Positions 10,732 through 20,331 of a stretch of DNA of 51,291 nt are shown here, one piece after another. The DNA comes from an uncultured Gammaproteobacteria bacterium (lineage in GTDB: Bacteria > Pseudomonadota > Gammaproteobacteria > Ga0077536). The notes beneath the pieces are model-generated. The model had not been told where the DNA came from. It saw only the letters and a list, made by a program, of their open reading frames with translations, and did no database searches. The position numbers and the translations under genes are program-made. The stretch covers positions 73,311 to 124,601 of the forward strand of contig CALJHG010000004.1 in the NCBI GenBank assembly GCA_938075585.1, in the 5' to 3' direction. Positions within the stretch are counted from its first letter, which is position 1; each line of letters begins with the position of its first letter.

Positions 10732-11777
10732 GTCCCATAGCATTGATAGAGCAGATTCTTGAGCCGCTACTTTATCCTTCTTTAGTGGTAGTGGTAGTTA
10801 TTGTTCTAAAAATTTTGGCAATCATGCTTCCGCTAATGGCCGCTGTCGCTTATACAACTTTGGCAGAAAGAAAAGTTATAGGTTACATGCAGGTAAGAAT
10901 TGGTCCTAATCGAGTTGGTCCGAGGGGGTTATTGCAGCCAATCGCCGATGCTTTAAAATTAATGTGTAAAGAGTTGATTGTTCCAACTGGTTCGAGTCGC
11001 TTTTTATTTTTGCTAGCTCCAATTTTGGCTTTGGGTCCTGCATTGGCGGCTTGGGCGGTTATCCCTTTTGGTTCCGAGATGGTCCTTGCTGATATCAACG
11101 CTGGGTTACTTTACGTCTTGGCCCTGACTTCGCTTGGGGTTTATGGAATTATTATTGCGGGCTGGGCATCTAATTCAAAATATGCGTTCTTAGGCGCTAT
11201 GAGATCCGCCGCACAAATCGTTTCGTATGAAATCGCTATGGGTTTTGCTCTTGTCGGAGTTCTAGTTGCGGCGCGAAGTTTAAATTTAGGTGATATTATT
11301 GAAGCCCAACGAGGTACTCTAGGTATTTTTAGTTGGTTTTGGTTACCATTATTCCCCTTGTTTTTAATTTATTTTATTGCCGGAGTTGCTGAAACAAATA
11401 GAGCCCCTTTTGATGTCAGCGAGGGTGAATCCGAGATCGTGGCAGGCTTTCACGTGGAGTATGCGGGAATGGCATTCGCACTATTTTTCTTAGCTGAATA
11501 TGCCAATATGATTTTGATTTCGGCACTAACGGCGATCATGTTTCTTGGTGGTTGGTTGTCTCCTCTAAGTTTTATCCCAGACGGAATTCATTGGTTTTTG
11601 CTGAAAACAGGGGGTTTTTTGTTTCTATTCTTGTGGTTTAGAGCAACTTTCCCGAGATATCGCTATGATCAAATCATGCGGCTAGGGTGGAAGATATTTC
11701 TTCCAATAACAATAGTGTGGGTAATGCTAGTCGCCGCGATGGTCGTTTGGCAACTACCTCCCTGGTTTGTAAATTAG
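10728..11777 (+). CDS. nuoH: NADH-quinone oxidoreductase subunit H
   Basis: NuoH is the membrane subunit that closes the quinone tunnel. At 349 aa from ATG 10728, which overlaps the nuoG stop as ATGA, it has about eight transmembrane helices. Conserved loops are [19 protein letters not shown] and [19 protein letters not shown], and the C-terminal [18 protein letters not shown]. The open frame extends upstream to 10686, but that part lies inside nuoG and is unlikely to be translated. Confidence 0.96.
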   Translation: MSPIALIEQILEPLLYPSLVVVVVIVLKILAIMLPLMAAVAYTTLAERKVIGYMQVRIGPNRVGPRGLLQPIADALKLMCKELIVPTGSSRFLFLLAPILALGPALAAWAVIPFGSEMVLADINAGLLYVLALTSLGVYGIIIAGWASNSKYAFLGAMRSAAQIVSYEIAMGFALVGVLVAARSLNLGDIIEAQRGTLGIFSWFWLPLFPLFLIYFIAGVAETNRAPFDVSEGESEIVAGFHVEYAGMAFALFFLAEYANMILISALTAIMFLGGWLSPLSFIPDGIHWFLLKTGGFLFLFLWFRATFPRYRYDQIMRLGWKIFLPITIVWVMLVAAMVVWQLPPWFVN

Positions 11778-11792
11778 GTTCGGGGATCGCCG

Positions 11793-12281
11793 ATGAATAA
11801 ATGTATTAATTTTTTAAAAAGCCTTACCTTGTGGGAGCTTCTCAAAGGACTTGGCCTGACCGGTAAGAGACTTGTTACGCGAAAAGTAACGGTCCAATAT
11901 CCCGAAGAAAAAACACCTCAATCTGCCCGGTTTCGAGGCTTGCATGCGTTGAGACGCTACCCCAATGGAGAGGAACGATGCATTGCATGTAAGTTGTGCG
12001 AGGCAGTGTGTCCTGCTCTAGCGATTTCCATTGAGTCGGAGGTGAGAGACGATGGCAGTAGGCGCACTTCTAAATATGAGATAGATTTAACTAAGTGCAT
12101 TTTCTGCGGATTTTGTGAGGAGTCGTGCCCAGTTGATTCAATAGTTGAAACTCGACATTTTGAGTACCATGGAGAGGCACGTGGTGATCTTTTAATGACG
12201 AAAGAAAAATTATTAGCGAATGCCGACCGCTTTGAGGAACAGATCGCGTCTGATCGTCAAGCTGAAGCTAGATACCGGTAA
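11793..12281 (+). CDS. nuoI: NADH-quinone oxidoreductase subunit I
   Basis: NuoI (23 kDa, ferredoxin type) holds the N6a and N6b [4Fe-4S] clusters. Two complete C-x2-C-x2-C-x3-C-P motifs are present: [12 protein letters not shown] and [12 protein letters not shown]. At 162 aa it has normal length. A 65-base gap follows before nuoJ. Confidence 0.97.
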   Translation: MNKCINFLKSLTLWELLKGLGLTGKRLVTRKVTVQYPEEKTPQSARFRGLHALRRYPNGEERCIACKLCEAVCPALAISIESEVRDDGSRRTSKYEIDLTKCIFCGFCEESCPVDSIVETRHFEYHGEARGDLLMTKEKLLANADRFEEQIASDRQAEARYR

Positions 12282-12346
12282 TGTGTTACTTATTTATGGG
12301 AGATGTGGTGGGGAATGTGAAATTTCTCCGCTGGTACAAAAAATAA

Positions 12347-12949
12347 ATGTTTGAACAAGTCCTATTTTACATTTTTGCGAGTATGGTTGTCCTGTCTGCC
12401 GTTATGGTTATCTGTATTAAGAACCCTGTTCATGCCGCCCTGTTTCTAGTGCTAGCGTTCTTTTCAAGCGCTGGTTTATGGTTGTTGCTTGAGGCCGAGT
12501 TTCTCGCGATCGCGTTAGTGTTAGTGTATGTCGGTGCGGTTATGGTGCTATTTTTATTTGTTGTGATGATGCTAGACATTAATCTTGCAGAGTTGAGGGA
12601 GGGTTTCGCGCGCTATGTACCTGTTGCGCTTGTAGTTTCCGTAGGAATGTTAATTTCGCTTGGGTCTATTGTCGGTAGTGATAATTTCGGTCTCGAGAAA
12701 ATTGCTGCAATTGAGCCTTACCCGAGTGATTATAATAATACTAGGGCTCTGGGGTTGGCGATGTATCAAGATTATATCTGGCCATTTGAGGTTGCTGCTG
12801 TGATCTTACTGGTAGCAATAGTTGCCGCTATTACGCTGACCCTAAGAGCAACTCGGCAGACCAAGGCAGCGGATCCAGACCATCAAGTGTTAGTACGAAG
12901 TACAGATCGATTGCGGGTCATCAAAGTGGTGCCCGAGGAAGAAGAGTAG
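12347..12949 (+). CDS. nuoJ: NADH-quinone oxidoreductase subunit J
   Basis: NuoJ is a five-helix membrane subunit linking the quinone module to the antiporter-like subunits. At 200 aa it shows [36 protein letters not shown] (the pi-bulge helix) and VMMLDI, all conserved. The C-terminus is charged and cytoplasmic. Confidence 0.95.
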   Translation: MFEQVLFYIFASMVVLSAVMVICIKNPVHAALFLVLAFFSSAGLWLLLEAEFLAIALVLVYVGAVMVLFLFVVMMLDINLAELREGFARYVPVALVVSVGMLISLGSIVGSDNFGLEKIAAIEPYPSDYNNTRALGLAMYQDYIWPFEVAAVILLVAIVAAITLTLRATRQTKAADPDHQVLVRSTDRLRVIKVVPEEEE

Positions 12950-12960
12950 GAGTTTCGCAA

Positions 12961-13266
12961 ATGTTAGCACTATCAGACTTTCTGACCGTAGGAGCAGTTT
13001 TATTTTGTTTGAGTGTCGCCGGAATAATTATAAATCGAAAAAATGTCATTATTCTACTGATGTGTATCGAACTGATGCTGCTAGCTGTGAATACCAATTT
13101 TATCGCGTTTTCGCGGTATGCTGATGATGTTTCGGGTCAAGTTTTCGTATTTTTTATTTTAACAGTAGCTGCGGCAGAAGCTGCCATAGGACTTGCGATC
13201 CTTGTAGTACTATTTCGAAATAAAAACTCGATCAATGTCGAAGATCTGGATGTAATGAAGGGTTGA
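12961..13266 (+). CDS. nuoK: NADH-quinone oxidoreductase subunit K
   Basis: NuoK is a three-helix membrane subunit of the proton pathway (MrpC-like). At 101 aa the two key membrane glutamates are in place: [13 protein letters not shown] and [13 protein letters not shown]. It begins 11 bases after nuoJ. Confidence 0.96.
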   Translation: MLALSDFLTVGAVLFCLSVAGIIINRKNVIILLMCIELMLLAVNTNFIAFSRYADDVSGQVFVFFILTVAAAEAAIGLAILVVLFRNKNSINVEDLDVMKG

Positions 13267-13315
13267 CAATTTCCATGAAACTGATGTGTCCAATTGAAGT
13301 AGAGAATATTTAACA

Positions 13316-15283
13316 ATGCAGAACTTATGTTTAGTTATAGTACTGTCACCATTATTTGGAGCTCTAATTTCCGGGCTGTTTGGTAAAAAAATAGGTCGCG
13401 CTGGAGCTCATTGGGTAACTATTATTGGTGTGGGAGTGTCATTTGTTCTCTCCTTAATTGTTTTTTGTAAATTAGTAGTTTGGGATGAGCCGGTCTTTAA
13501 CCAGAATTTATATGTTTGGTTGTCGACAGGCGGGCTAAATTTTTACATTGGCTTTTTGATCGACGAATTGAGCGCAACGATGATGTTAGTCGTTACCTTT
13601 GTTTCATGGATGGTCCACATTTACACCATTGGTTATATGCGCGACGATTCAGGTTACCAGAGATTTTTTTCCTATATATCCCTTTTTACTTTCAGCATGT
13701 TGATGCTGGTTATGTCCAACAACTTCCTTCAACTTTTTTTCGGTTGGGAGGCCGTCGGAGTTGTCTCTTATTTGCTGATAGGCTTCTGGTTTAAGAAAGA
13801 CACTGCTATATATGCGAATTTAAAGGCATTTTTGGTTAACCGTGTGGGTGATTTTGGTTTTCTGCTCGGTATATGCTGTGTATTCATGTACTTCGGAAGT
13901 CTTGACTATGAAACAGCGTTCTCTATGGCTCCAGCAATACAAGATGACGTAATGGTAGTAATACCGGGTTATGAATGGTCTGTGATGACCGTTATGTGTT
14001 TACTTCTTTTTGTTGGCGCTATGGGTAAGTCTGCGCAAGTGCCCTTGCATGTTTGGTTGCCTGATTCAATGGAAGGCCCGACTCCAATTTCAGCCCTGAT
14101 TCACGCCGCCACAATGGTTACCGCTGGCATATTCATGGTTGCAAGAATGTCTCCGTTATTTGAGTTGTCGGAGGTTGCACTTTCTACTGTACTTATCATT
14201 GGTTCAATCACTGCTTTTTTTATGGGACTGCTGGGCTTGGTCCAGAGTGATATCAAACGCGTCGTCGCGTATTCAACTCTCTCCCAATTAGGCTATATGA
14301 CGGTGGCTCTTGGCGTCTCAGCATACGCCGCAGGTATTTTTCACCTGTTTACGCATGCTTTTTTTAAAGCACTTCTATTCTTGGCAGCCGGCTCAGTGAT
14401 AATGGGCATGCATCATCAGCAGGATATGCGAAAGATGGGCGGTTTGAAAAAGTATATGCCGATAACCTATTGGACTAGTTTGATAGGGTCTTTGGCGCTT
14501 ATAGGCTTCCCTGGCTTCTCGGGCTTTTTTTCGAAAGATGCGATAATAGAAGCTGTGCACTTATCTCATATCGCGGGTGCCGGAATAGCGTATTACGCTG
14601 TACTATCCGGAGTTTTTATTACCGCGTTATACTCGTTTAGATTAGTCTTTTTAGTTTTTCATGGAGAAGAACGCTTCGACGAGAACACTAGGTCTCATTT
14701 GCATGAATCGCCAGCCGTTGTGACCATACCCTTGATGCTGTTAGCCATCCTATCTGTTGGTTCGGGAGCGGTGGCGATTACGCCCATGTTGTTTGATGGA
14801 TTTTTCGGTGAGGGGATATATGTTGCTACTAATCATGATGTTCTGGCTGAGCTTGGTACGCATTACCACGGCGTGCTAGGGATGATGATACATGGGTTAT
14901 CCCAGCCTCCATTTTGGCTGGCAGCGGCTGGCGTATTCACTGCATGGTTTTGCTACCTTAGACGACCTGAAATCCCCGCCAAAGCAGTTGCCTTTGCAGG
15001 TGCGTTGTACAGGTTACTGCTCGATAAATATGGGTTTGACCGATTTAATGACTGGTTTTTTGCCGGAGGGACAAGGCGTGTTGGGCAACTATTCTTTCGA
15101 GTGGGCGATGTAGCGATTATTGATGGAGCAGTCGTGAATGGCAGCGCAAAAGTTGTATCGTGGACTTCTCAAATGACTCGCCGACTACAGTCAGGATTGC
15201 TATATCATTACGCCTTCGCGATGATACTTGGGTTGATCTTCCTTTTGATCGTATTCGTGCATCAGATTTTGCTCGCGAACTAG
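13316..15283 (+). CDS. nuoL: NADH-quinone oxidoreductase subunit L
   Basis: NuoL is the distal antiporter-like proton channel with the long lateral helix. At 655 aa it shows the conserved stretch FFGWEAVGVVSYLLIGFW (key Glu), GAMGKSAQVPLHVWLPDSM (key Lys) and ALIHAATMVTAGIFM. The C-terminal amphipathic lateral helix and a final anchor helix (YHYAFAMILGLIFLLIV) are complete. Length is normal. Confidence 0.97.
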   Translation: MQNLCLVIVLSPLFGALISGLFGKKIGRAGAHWVTIIGVGVSFVLSLIVFCKLVVWDEPVFNQNLYVWLSTGGLNFYIGFLIDELSATMMLVVTFVSWMVHIYTIGYMRDDSGYQRFFSYISLFTFSMLMLVMSNNFLQLFFGWEAVGVVSYLLIGFWFKKDTAIYANLKAFLVNRVGDFGFLLGICCVFMYFGSLDYETAFSMAPAIQDDVMVVIPGYEWSVMTVMCLLLFVGAMGKSAQVPLHVWLPDSMEGPTPISALIHAATMVTAGIFMVARMSPLFELSEVALSTVLIIGSITAFFMGLLGLVQSDIKRVVAYSTLSQLGYMTVALGVSAYAAGIFHLFTHAFFKALLFLAAGSVIMGMHHQQDMRKMGGLKKYMPITYWTSLIGSLALIGFPGFSGFFSKDAIIEAVHLSHIAGAGIAYYAVLSGVFITALYSFRLVFLVFHGEERFDENTRSHLHESPAVVTIPLMLLAILSVGSGAVAITPMLFDGFFGEGIYVATNHDVLAELGTHYHGVLGMMIHGLSQPPFWLAAAGVFTAWFCYLRRPEIPAKAVAFAGALYRLLLDKYGFDRFNDWFFAGGTRRVGQLFFRVGDVAIIDGAVVNGSAKVVSWTSQMTRRLQSGLLYHYAFAMILGLIFLLIVFVHQILLAN

Positions 15284-15329
15284 GTATCCTCTAATTTTTA
15301 AAATAATTGTATAAAGAAAGAACTTATAT

Positions 15330-16850
15330 ATGGGTGATGAAATACGATTTTTAAGCATACTTATTTGGTTGCCTATCTTGGGCGGTATGTCTGTCATTTT
15401 TTCGGGCGCACGCTTTTCTGAAAATTTCACTAAGATCCTTGCTTTAGCTTTAAGCGTCATTACTTTTGCTATTTCTCTATTCATTTGGAGTCGATTCAAC
15501 AATGATCTCGGTTCCATGCAGTTCACGGAATTAGCTCAATGGATCCCAGCTTTTGGAATACAGTATGCACTAGGTATTGACGGTATAGCTCTCCCGCTAA
15601 TTATTTTGACCACATTTACCACTTGTATAGTTGTATTGGCCGGTTGGGTAGTTATTAAGGATAGGCAAGGATTTTATCTGGGAGCATTCCTTCTTTTGGA
15701 AGGGCTAATGATAGGTGTTTTCAGCTCTCTGGATGCCGTATTGTTTTACGTGTTTTGGGAGGCAATGCTAATCCCTATGTTTCTGATCATTGGGATATGG
15801 GGAGGACCACGCAGAGTCTATGCTACCATAAAATTTTTCTTGTATACCTTTATGGGTTCGCTATTCATGCTAGTCGCACTTCTTTACTTGTATTTTAAAG
15901 GTGGGACTTTTGACGTATTAGCTCTGCACAGCCTTGGTTTGACGATGATAGAGCAAAAATGGATATTTATTGCATTTCTATTAGCCTTCGCGGTTAAAGT
16001 ACCCATGTGGCCCGTGCACACATGGTTACCCGATGCTCACGTCGAAGCACCGACCGGTGGATCTATTATATTGGCTGCTGTCATGCTCAAACTAGGCGGA
16101 TACGGCTTTTTACGTTTTAGTCTGCCCATAGCGCCCGATGCTTCGATGGCTTTTGATGGTTTGATGATCGCTTTGTCATTAATTGCTATCGTTTACATTG
16201 GTTTTGTTGCTTTGGCTCAGCAGGATATGAAAAAATTGATTGCCTATTCTTCAATCTCGCACATGGGGTTTGTGACGCTCGGTTTCTTTGTGATTTTTCA
16301 GGTTGCGACGAACACTGGAGATTGGATGCAAGCGAGTGCTGGAATCGAAGGAGGCATGATTCAGATGATCTCGCATGGGTTTATCTCCGGCGCAATGTTC
16401 TTATGCGTTGGCGTCCTATACGATCGAATGCATAGTCGAGAGATAGGTGATTATGGTGGCGTAGTGAATACGATGCCAATATTCGCGTCATTTATGCTTT
16501 TGTTTGCGATGGCGAATGCAGGTCTGCCTGGTACTTCAGGGTTTGTAGGAGAGTTTATCGTGATACTCACCGCATTCAAGGCTCAATTTTGGTACGCATT
16601 CCTAGCAGCTACCACTTTAATTTTAGGCGCAGCGTACACATTATGGATGTACAAACGGGTTGCTTTTGGTGAAATAAAAAATCCGAAAGTGATGGAGCTT
16701 GTAGACGTCGATAAACGAGAGTTTTTTATGTTGGCATCACTGGCAGTCATGGTACTTTTATTTGGCATTTGGCCCGATCCCTTATTTGATATGATGCACG
16801 CGAGTGTTGAGCAGCTAGCGCAACATATATCGGCATCTAAACTTCCTTAG
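15330..16850 (+). CDS. nuoM: NADH-quinone oxidoreductase subunit M
   Basis: NuoM is the middle antiporter-like proton-pumping subunit. At 506 aa the diagnostic elements are YVFWEAMLIPMFLIIGIWG (key Glu), AFAVKVPMWPVHTWLPDAH (key Lys) and AYSSISHMGFVTLG. It lies 46 bases after nuoL and 9 bases before nuoN. Confidence 0.97.
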   Translation: MGDEIRFLSILIWLPILGGMSVIFSGARFSENFTKILALALSVITFAISLFIWSRFNNDLGSMQFTELAQWIPAFGIQYALGIDGIALPLIILTTFTTCIVVLAGWVVIKDRQGFYLGAFLLLEGLMIGVFSSLDAVLFYVFWEAMLIPMFLIIGIWGGPRRVYATIKFFLYTFMGSLFMLVALLYLYFKGGTFDVLALHSLGLTMIEQKWIFIAFLLAFAVKVPMWPVHTWLPDAHVEAPTGGSIILAAVMLKLGGYGFLRFSLPIAPDASMAFDGLMIALSLIAIVYIGFVALAQQDMKKLIAYSSISHMGFVTLGFFVIFQVATNTGDWMQASAGIEGGMIQMISHGFISGAMFLCVGVLYDRMHSREIGDYGGVVNTMPIFASFMLLFAMANAGLPGTSGFVGEFIVILTAFKAQFWYAFLAATTLILGAAYTLWMYKRVAFGEIKNPKVMELVDVDKREFFMLASLAVMVLLFGIWPDPLFDMMHASVEQLAQHISASKLP

Positions 16851-16859
16851 GCTTATTTT

Positions 16860-18290
16860 ATGAACGATATTAGTTTAATAATGCCAGAAATTCTTCTCAC
16901 TGGTTTTGTCTGCTTGTTGCTCATGGTGGATGTTTATCGCAAGCCTTCTTCGGGTGACGTCACTTTTTGGACTGCGGTAGTTTCGGTCGGTATTGTTTTA
17001 GTGAGCATTATCAACTACTGGCCCGCGGAAAAATCAACTGGATTTTCCGAAACGCTGGTTATAGACCCCATGTCAATATTGCTTAAGCTGGTCCTTTTAA
17101 TTTCACTGCTATTCAATTTTTTTTACGCTCGCGAATATTTTAAACGAAGCGAGAAAGGACAGTCTGAATTTTATATCCTGGCAATATTCTCGGCGTTGGG
17201 CATGATGGTACTGATATCCGCGCAAAGTTTGTTAACCTTGTATCTAGGGTTAGAGTTATTATCTCTTTCATTATATGCGATGGTGGCGATGGAACGAGAT
17301 TCGGCCTTAGCCTCCGAAGCTGCGATGAAATATTTTATATTAGGAGCGTTAGCCTCCGGGATGCTGTTGTACGGCATTTCTATGCTTTATGGCGTTAGCG
17401 GCACACTCAACTTAGCGGAATTAGCAAAATATTCTGACAAAGGTGATCAAAGTTTGTTGCTTGTTTTTGGTCTTGTGTTTGTACTAGTCGGTATCTCGTT
17501 TAAGCTGGGGATAGCACCTTTCCATATGTGGGTACCCGACGTCTATCAGGGAGCATCGACTCCTGTCACTTTGTTTATAAGTTCCGCCCCTAAGATAGCT
17601 GCATTTGCGATGGCGATAAGAGTATTGGTAGATGGTTTGCCTGGTTTATCCATTCAATGGAGTGCTATGTTAACTATACTGGCTGTGACATCTATCGCGA
17701 TTGGTAACATAGTGGCGATTGCTCAGACAAATATTAAACGCATGTTAGCCTATTCGACGATTTCTCATATGGGATTTTTGATCCTGGGGGTCATTGCTGC
17801 AACCGCACAAGGGTACGCGGCATCAATGTTTTACGTATTCATTTACGCGATAACGAGTATGAGCGCGTTTGGTATAATTATACTTTTAGTAAGTAAGTCA
17901 AAGACACCTGAATTGATTAATGACTTTGCTGGTCTGGCGAAAACGAGACCTTGGATAAGTTTTATTTCTATGGTGGTTATTTTTTCACTGGCTGGAGTAC
18001 CTCCCTTTGCAGGCTTCTGGGCTAAATGGTTTGTGCTGAAAGAATTGATTGCTTCAGGGAGTGTGGTTGTAGCAGCCGTCGCGGTTATTTTTTCTCTTAT
18101 AGGTGCTTACTATTATCTGAGAGTGGTCAAAATTATGTATTTTGATGAGCCAACCCCAGACTCTCATGCCGGTAATCAGCCGTCATTAGGCATATATGTC
18201 TTCACTCTTAATGGTGCTCTTATTTTGTTTCTCGGCTTGTTCCCAGGGGTGCTTATGCATTATTGCTTAGTCGCCATGCAGGCCTACTAA
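16860..18290 (+). CDS. nuoN: NADH-quinone oxidoreductase subunit N
   Basis: NuoN is the proximal antiporter-like subunit and the last gene of the complex I operon. At 476 aa, LYLGLELLSLSLYAMVA (key Glu), GISFKLGIAPFHMWVPDVY (key Lys) and AYSTISHMGFLILG are conserved. The next gene, psd, is convergent, so the operon ends here. No clear intrinsic terminator is seen in the 39-base gap. Confidence 0.97.
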   Translation: MNDISLIMPEILLTGFVCLLLMVDVYRKPSSGDVTFWTAVVSVGIVLVSIINYWPAEKSTGFSETLVIDPMSILLKLVLLISLLFNFFYAREYFKRSEKGQSEFYILAIFSALGMMVLISAQSLLTLYLGLELLSLSLYAMVAMERDSALASEAAMKYFILGALASGMLLYGISMLYGVSGTLNLAELAKYSDKGDQSLLLVFGLVFVLVGISFKLGIAPFHMWVPDVYQGASTPVTLFISSAPKIAAFAMAIRVLVDGLPGLSIQWSAMLTILAVTSIAIGNIVAIAQTNIKRMLAYSTISHMGFLILGVIAATAQGYAASMFYVFIYAITSMSAFGIIILLVSKSKTPELINDFAGLAKTRPWISFISMVVIFSLAGVPPFAGFWAKWFVLKELIASGSVVVAAVAVIFSLIGAYYYLRVVKIMYFDEPTPDSHAGNQPSLGIYVFTLNGALILFLGLFPGVLMHYCLVAMQAY

Positions 18291-18329
18291 ACTAGATAGT
18301 TTCGAACGAGGACTAAGGGGAGGTAAGGT

Positions 18330-19181
18330 CTATAGGTTAATAGTGCCTCCTAGCTCGGCTCCTACCGTAATACTCTTTTCGTGTGTCCCAAATTTTTCCC
18401 AAGATGCGAAGTTTCTGCTTGTCAGTAAGATGACGGTTGAACCCATGTTGAAGCGCCCCAATTCAGTACCTCTCAGGATCTTTTCACTCTGGAGAGAGTG
18501 TAAAGTATCGGGTTTTAAATTGTGTTTTGGCCTATTGACAAACCTACTTTGTAAGTGCGTGTAGATCTCAAAGCTTCCAACATTTAGCGCTCCGACCATC
18601 ACGAGCGCGAAGAAGCCACTATTACCTTCATATACAATCGACGCGCGCTCATTCACACAAAACAGGTTGTTGATATTGTTTACTGTATTTTTATTGACCG
18701 AGAACAGATGCCCGGGGGTGTAGCGTAAAAAGCGTGCTTCACCATCACTTGGCATGTGAATTCGATGATAATTATAGGGGGCAAGGTATATTGTGTGATA
18801 GGTACCGTTTGAAAATAACGCGACTAACTTCTCATCGCCCAGTAAACTCTTTAACGAGTAATGCCTCCCCTTAGCCTGAATAAGTATTTCACCTTTTATA
18901 TCTCCAGACCGACTAATAGTCCCGTCCGCTGGGCTAGTTACTTTGTTTCGATCAAAGGGCTGGGGTCTCGCGTTGTTTGCAAGCTCTCGGGTGAAAAACT
19001 GATTAAATGTTGAGTAAGCCGATGGATCTTTTATTTTCGCATCAGACATATCGACCTTATAAACATAAATATAGAGACGTATGACCAGGCTGCTTAAGTG
19101 ACCGAGTTGTAAGCGCGAACCTATTCCGAATAATGCTGACAGTGCCTTTTTAGGTAGAATTTTTTGGAGGAGGACGAACAT
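18330..19181 (-). CDS. psd: Phosphatidylserine decarboxylase proenzyme
   Basis: Psd decarboxylates phosphatidylserine to phosphatidylethanolamine at the inner membrane. It is made as a proenzyme that cleaves itself at a Gly-Ser bond to create the pyruvoyl cofactor. That site is visible as MGSTVILL near the C-terminus. SPADGTIS (Asp of the self-cleavage triad) and YNYHRIHMPSDG (His) are also conserved. Length is 283 aa, normal for the short type I form. It is first read on the minus strand after the convergent nuo operon. Confidence 0.96.
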   Translation of the reverse strand: MFVLLQKILPKKALSALFGIGSRLQLGHLSSLVIRLYIYVYKVDMSDAKIKDPSAYSTFNQFFTRELANNARPQPFDRNKVTSPADGTISRSGDIKGEILIQAKGRHYSLKSLLGDEKLVALFSNGTYHTIYLAPYNYHRIHMPSDGEARFLRYTPGHLFSVNKNTVNNINNLFCVNERASIVYEGNSGFFALVMVGALNVGSFEIYTHLQSRFVNRPKHNLKPDTLHSLQSEKILRGTELGRFNMGSTVILLTSRNFASWEKFGTHEKSITVGAELGGTINL

Positions 19182-19196
19182 AGCTAGTATCTTGAG

Positions 19197-19637
19197 TTAG
19201 GAGTTTTTTATGGGTAAGGAAAATTGCCAGTCGCTATTTTCTCCACAAAATGCAGAAAATAAGATCAGCTGATCAGTATTGAATTGCTCTGATTGTTTTA
19301 CCCTTAACATCAAGTGGATTCCACCAGGTTTAGCCTCTAGTACCTGATTCGGTAATAACATCAAACGGCCTACGGGGCGCATTCTTGTGACCCCATCACT
19401 ATTTGTTCTGGATGAGTGGATCATAACTTTTACGAACTGATTACTGTTAAAGTTATTTATGGTTTGAGTTTCTTGGCTATTGTTTTTGATTGAAAAGTAG
19501 GCAGCTGTGTACTTAGTTCCCGGTAGTGGCTTTTTGACCCATCCATCGAGGAGCTCTAGTGAGTCGCACGCAATAATTATATTTGGGCATAGGACTATCA
19601 TTAACGAAGCCAAAAATAATTGGATCTTACTCATCAT
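19197..19637 (-). CDS. Exported PCuAC-type copper chaperone
   Basis: This is a periplasmic copper chaperone of the PCu(A)C (DUF461) family, which delivers Cu(I) to the CuA centre of cytochrome oxidase. The signal peptide is about residues 1-22 (MMSKIQLFLASLMIVLCPN). The copper ligands follow the family pattern: His in VMIHSS, Met in TRMRPV, and HLM after PGG. The open frame extends to 19715, but ATG 19637 has AAGGA just upstream and gives the signal peptide at the N-terminus. It overlaps the end of the upstream SCO gene, and both serve the same assembly pathway. Confidence 0.88.
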   Translation of the reverse strand: MMSKIQLFLASLMIVLCPNIIIACDSLELLDGWVKKPLPGTKYTAAYFSIKNNSQETQTINNFNSNQFVKVMIHSSRTNSDGVTRMRPVGRLMLLPNQVLEAKPGGIHLMLRVKQSEQFNTDQLILFSAFCGENSDWQFSLPIKNS

Positions 19638-20280
19638 AAATTCCTTGGTAAAATGAAAGGATATTCTGGAATCGCTCAGTGATCTGTAACGAGTTGTGCG
19701 GAGGGGTGAGTACACTTGCCATATGTCCAGACGGGTCTATAAAGAAAATACCGGACGAATGCTCAATAGTGTAGTCGTCACCTACTTCATCAATTTTCAT
19801 GAAGAGCGTATTGAAGGATCTGGCTACAGCTTTTAATTCATCGGTAGTCCCCGTGACAGCGATGAGATCTTTTGAGAAGTAGCTTGCGTACTTAGCTAGA
19901 TTGGAAAGCGTATCTCTCTCAGGGTCTACTGATATGAAGACAGTTTGTAGCGCCAAATCCGAACCACTTTCCAGTCTTAGCGCTTTAGCGGCCTTGGTCA
20001 TAGCTTGAAGAGACATAGGACAGATATCAGGACAATTCGCGAATCCGAAAAAGACGAGGGACCATGTGTTCTTGAAATTATCTAAGGTGAATGTTTCACC
20101 GTACTGGTTATTCAATTGTAACGGCTTTATCAACGGAGGATCGGGCCAAAGTATCCCTTCCACATGCGGACTATTATGTTCCGTAGTCATGGTTTTGGAG
20201 ATCAATATTCCAGATAAAAACGCCATTACTAATATGCTGGCATAAACTATATATAAAATTTTGATCTTGGCGAGGCTCAT
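19627..20280 (-). CDS. SCO1/SenC family copper metallochaperone
   Basis: This is a membrane-anchored thioredoxin-fold protein for CuA assembly in cytochrome c oxidase. An N-terminal hydrophobic anchor occupies about residues 8-28. The copper/thiol motif is CPDIC in FGFANCPDICPMSL, and the distal ligand His is in YTIEHSSGIFFIDP. At 217 aa it has typical length. It overlaps the PCuAC gene by about 10 bases, forming a two-gene metallochaperone unit. Confidence 0.92.
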   Translation of the reverse strand: MSLAKIKILYIVYASILVMAFLSGILISKTMTTEHNSPHVEGILWPDPPLIKPLQLNNQYGETFTLDNFKNTWSLVFFGFANCPDICPMSLQAMTKAAKALRLESGSDLALQTVFISVDPERDTLSNLAKYASYFSKDLIAVTGTTDELKAVARSFNTLFMKIDEVGDDYTIEHSSGIFFIDPSGHMASVLTPPHNSLQITERFQNILSFYQGIYDE

Positions 20281-20331
20281 ATAGAAACTGTAATTAAAAT
20301 AGTGAAACCTTTAATACTCATACGAAATAGA

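Noticed and set aside
18290-18302. AAACTA-GA-TAGTTT after nuoN as a terminator
   Set aside because: The 2-base loop is too tight, the stem is AT-rich and no T run follows.
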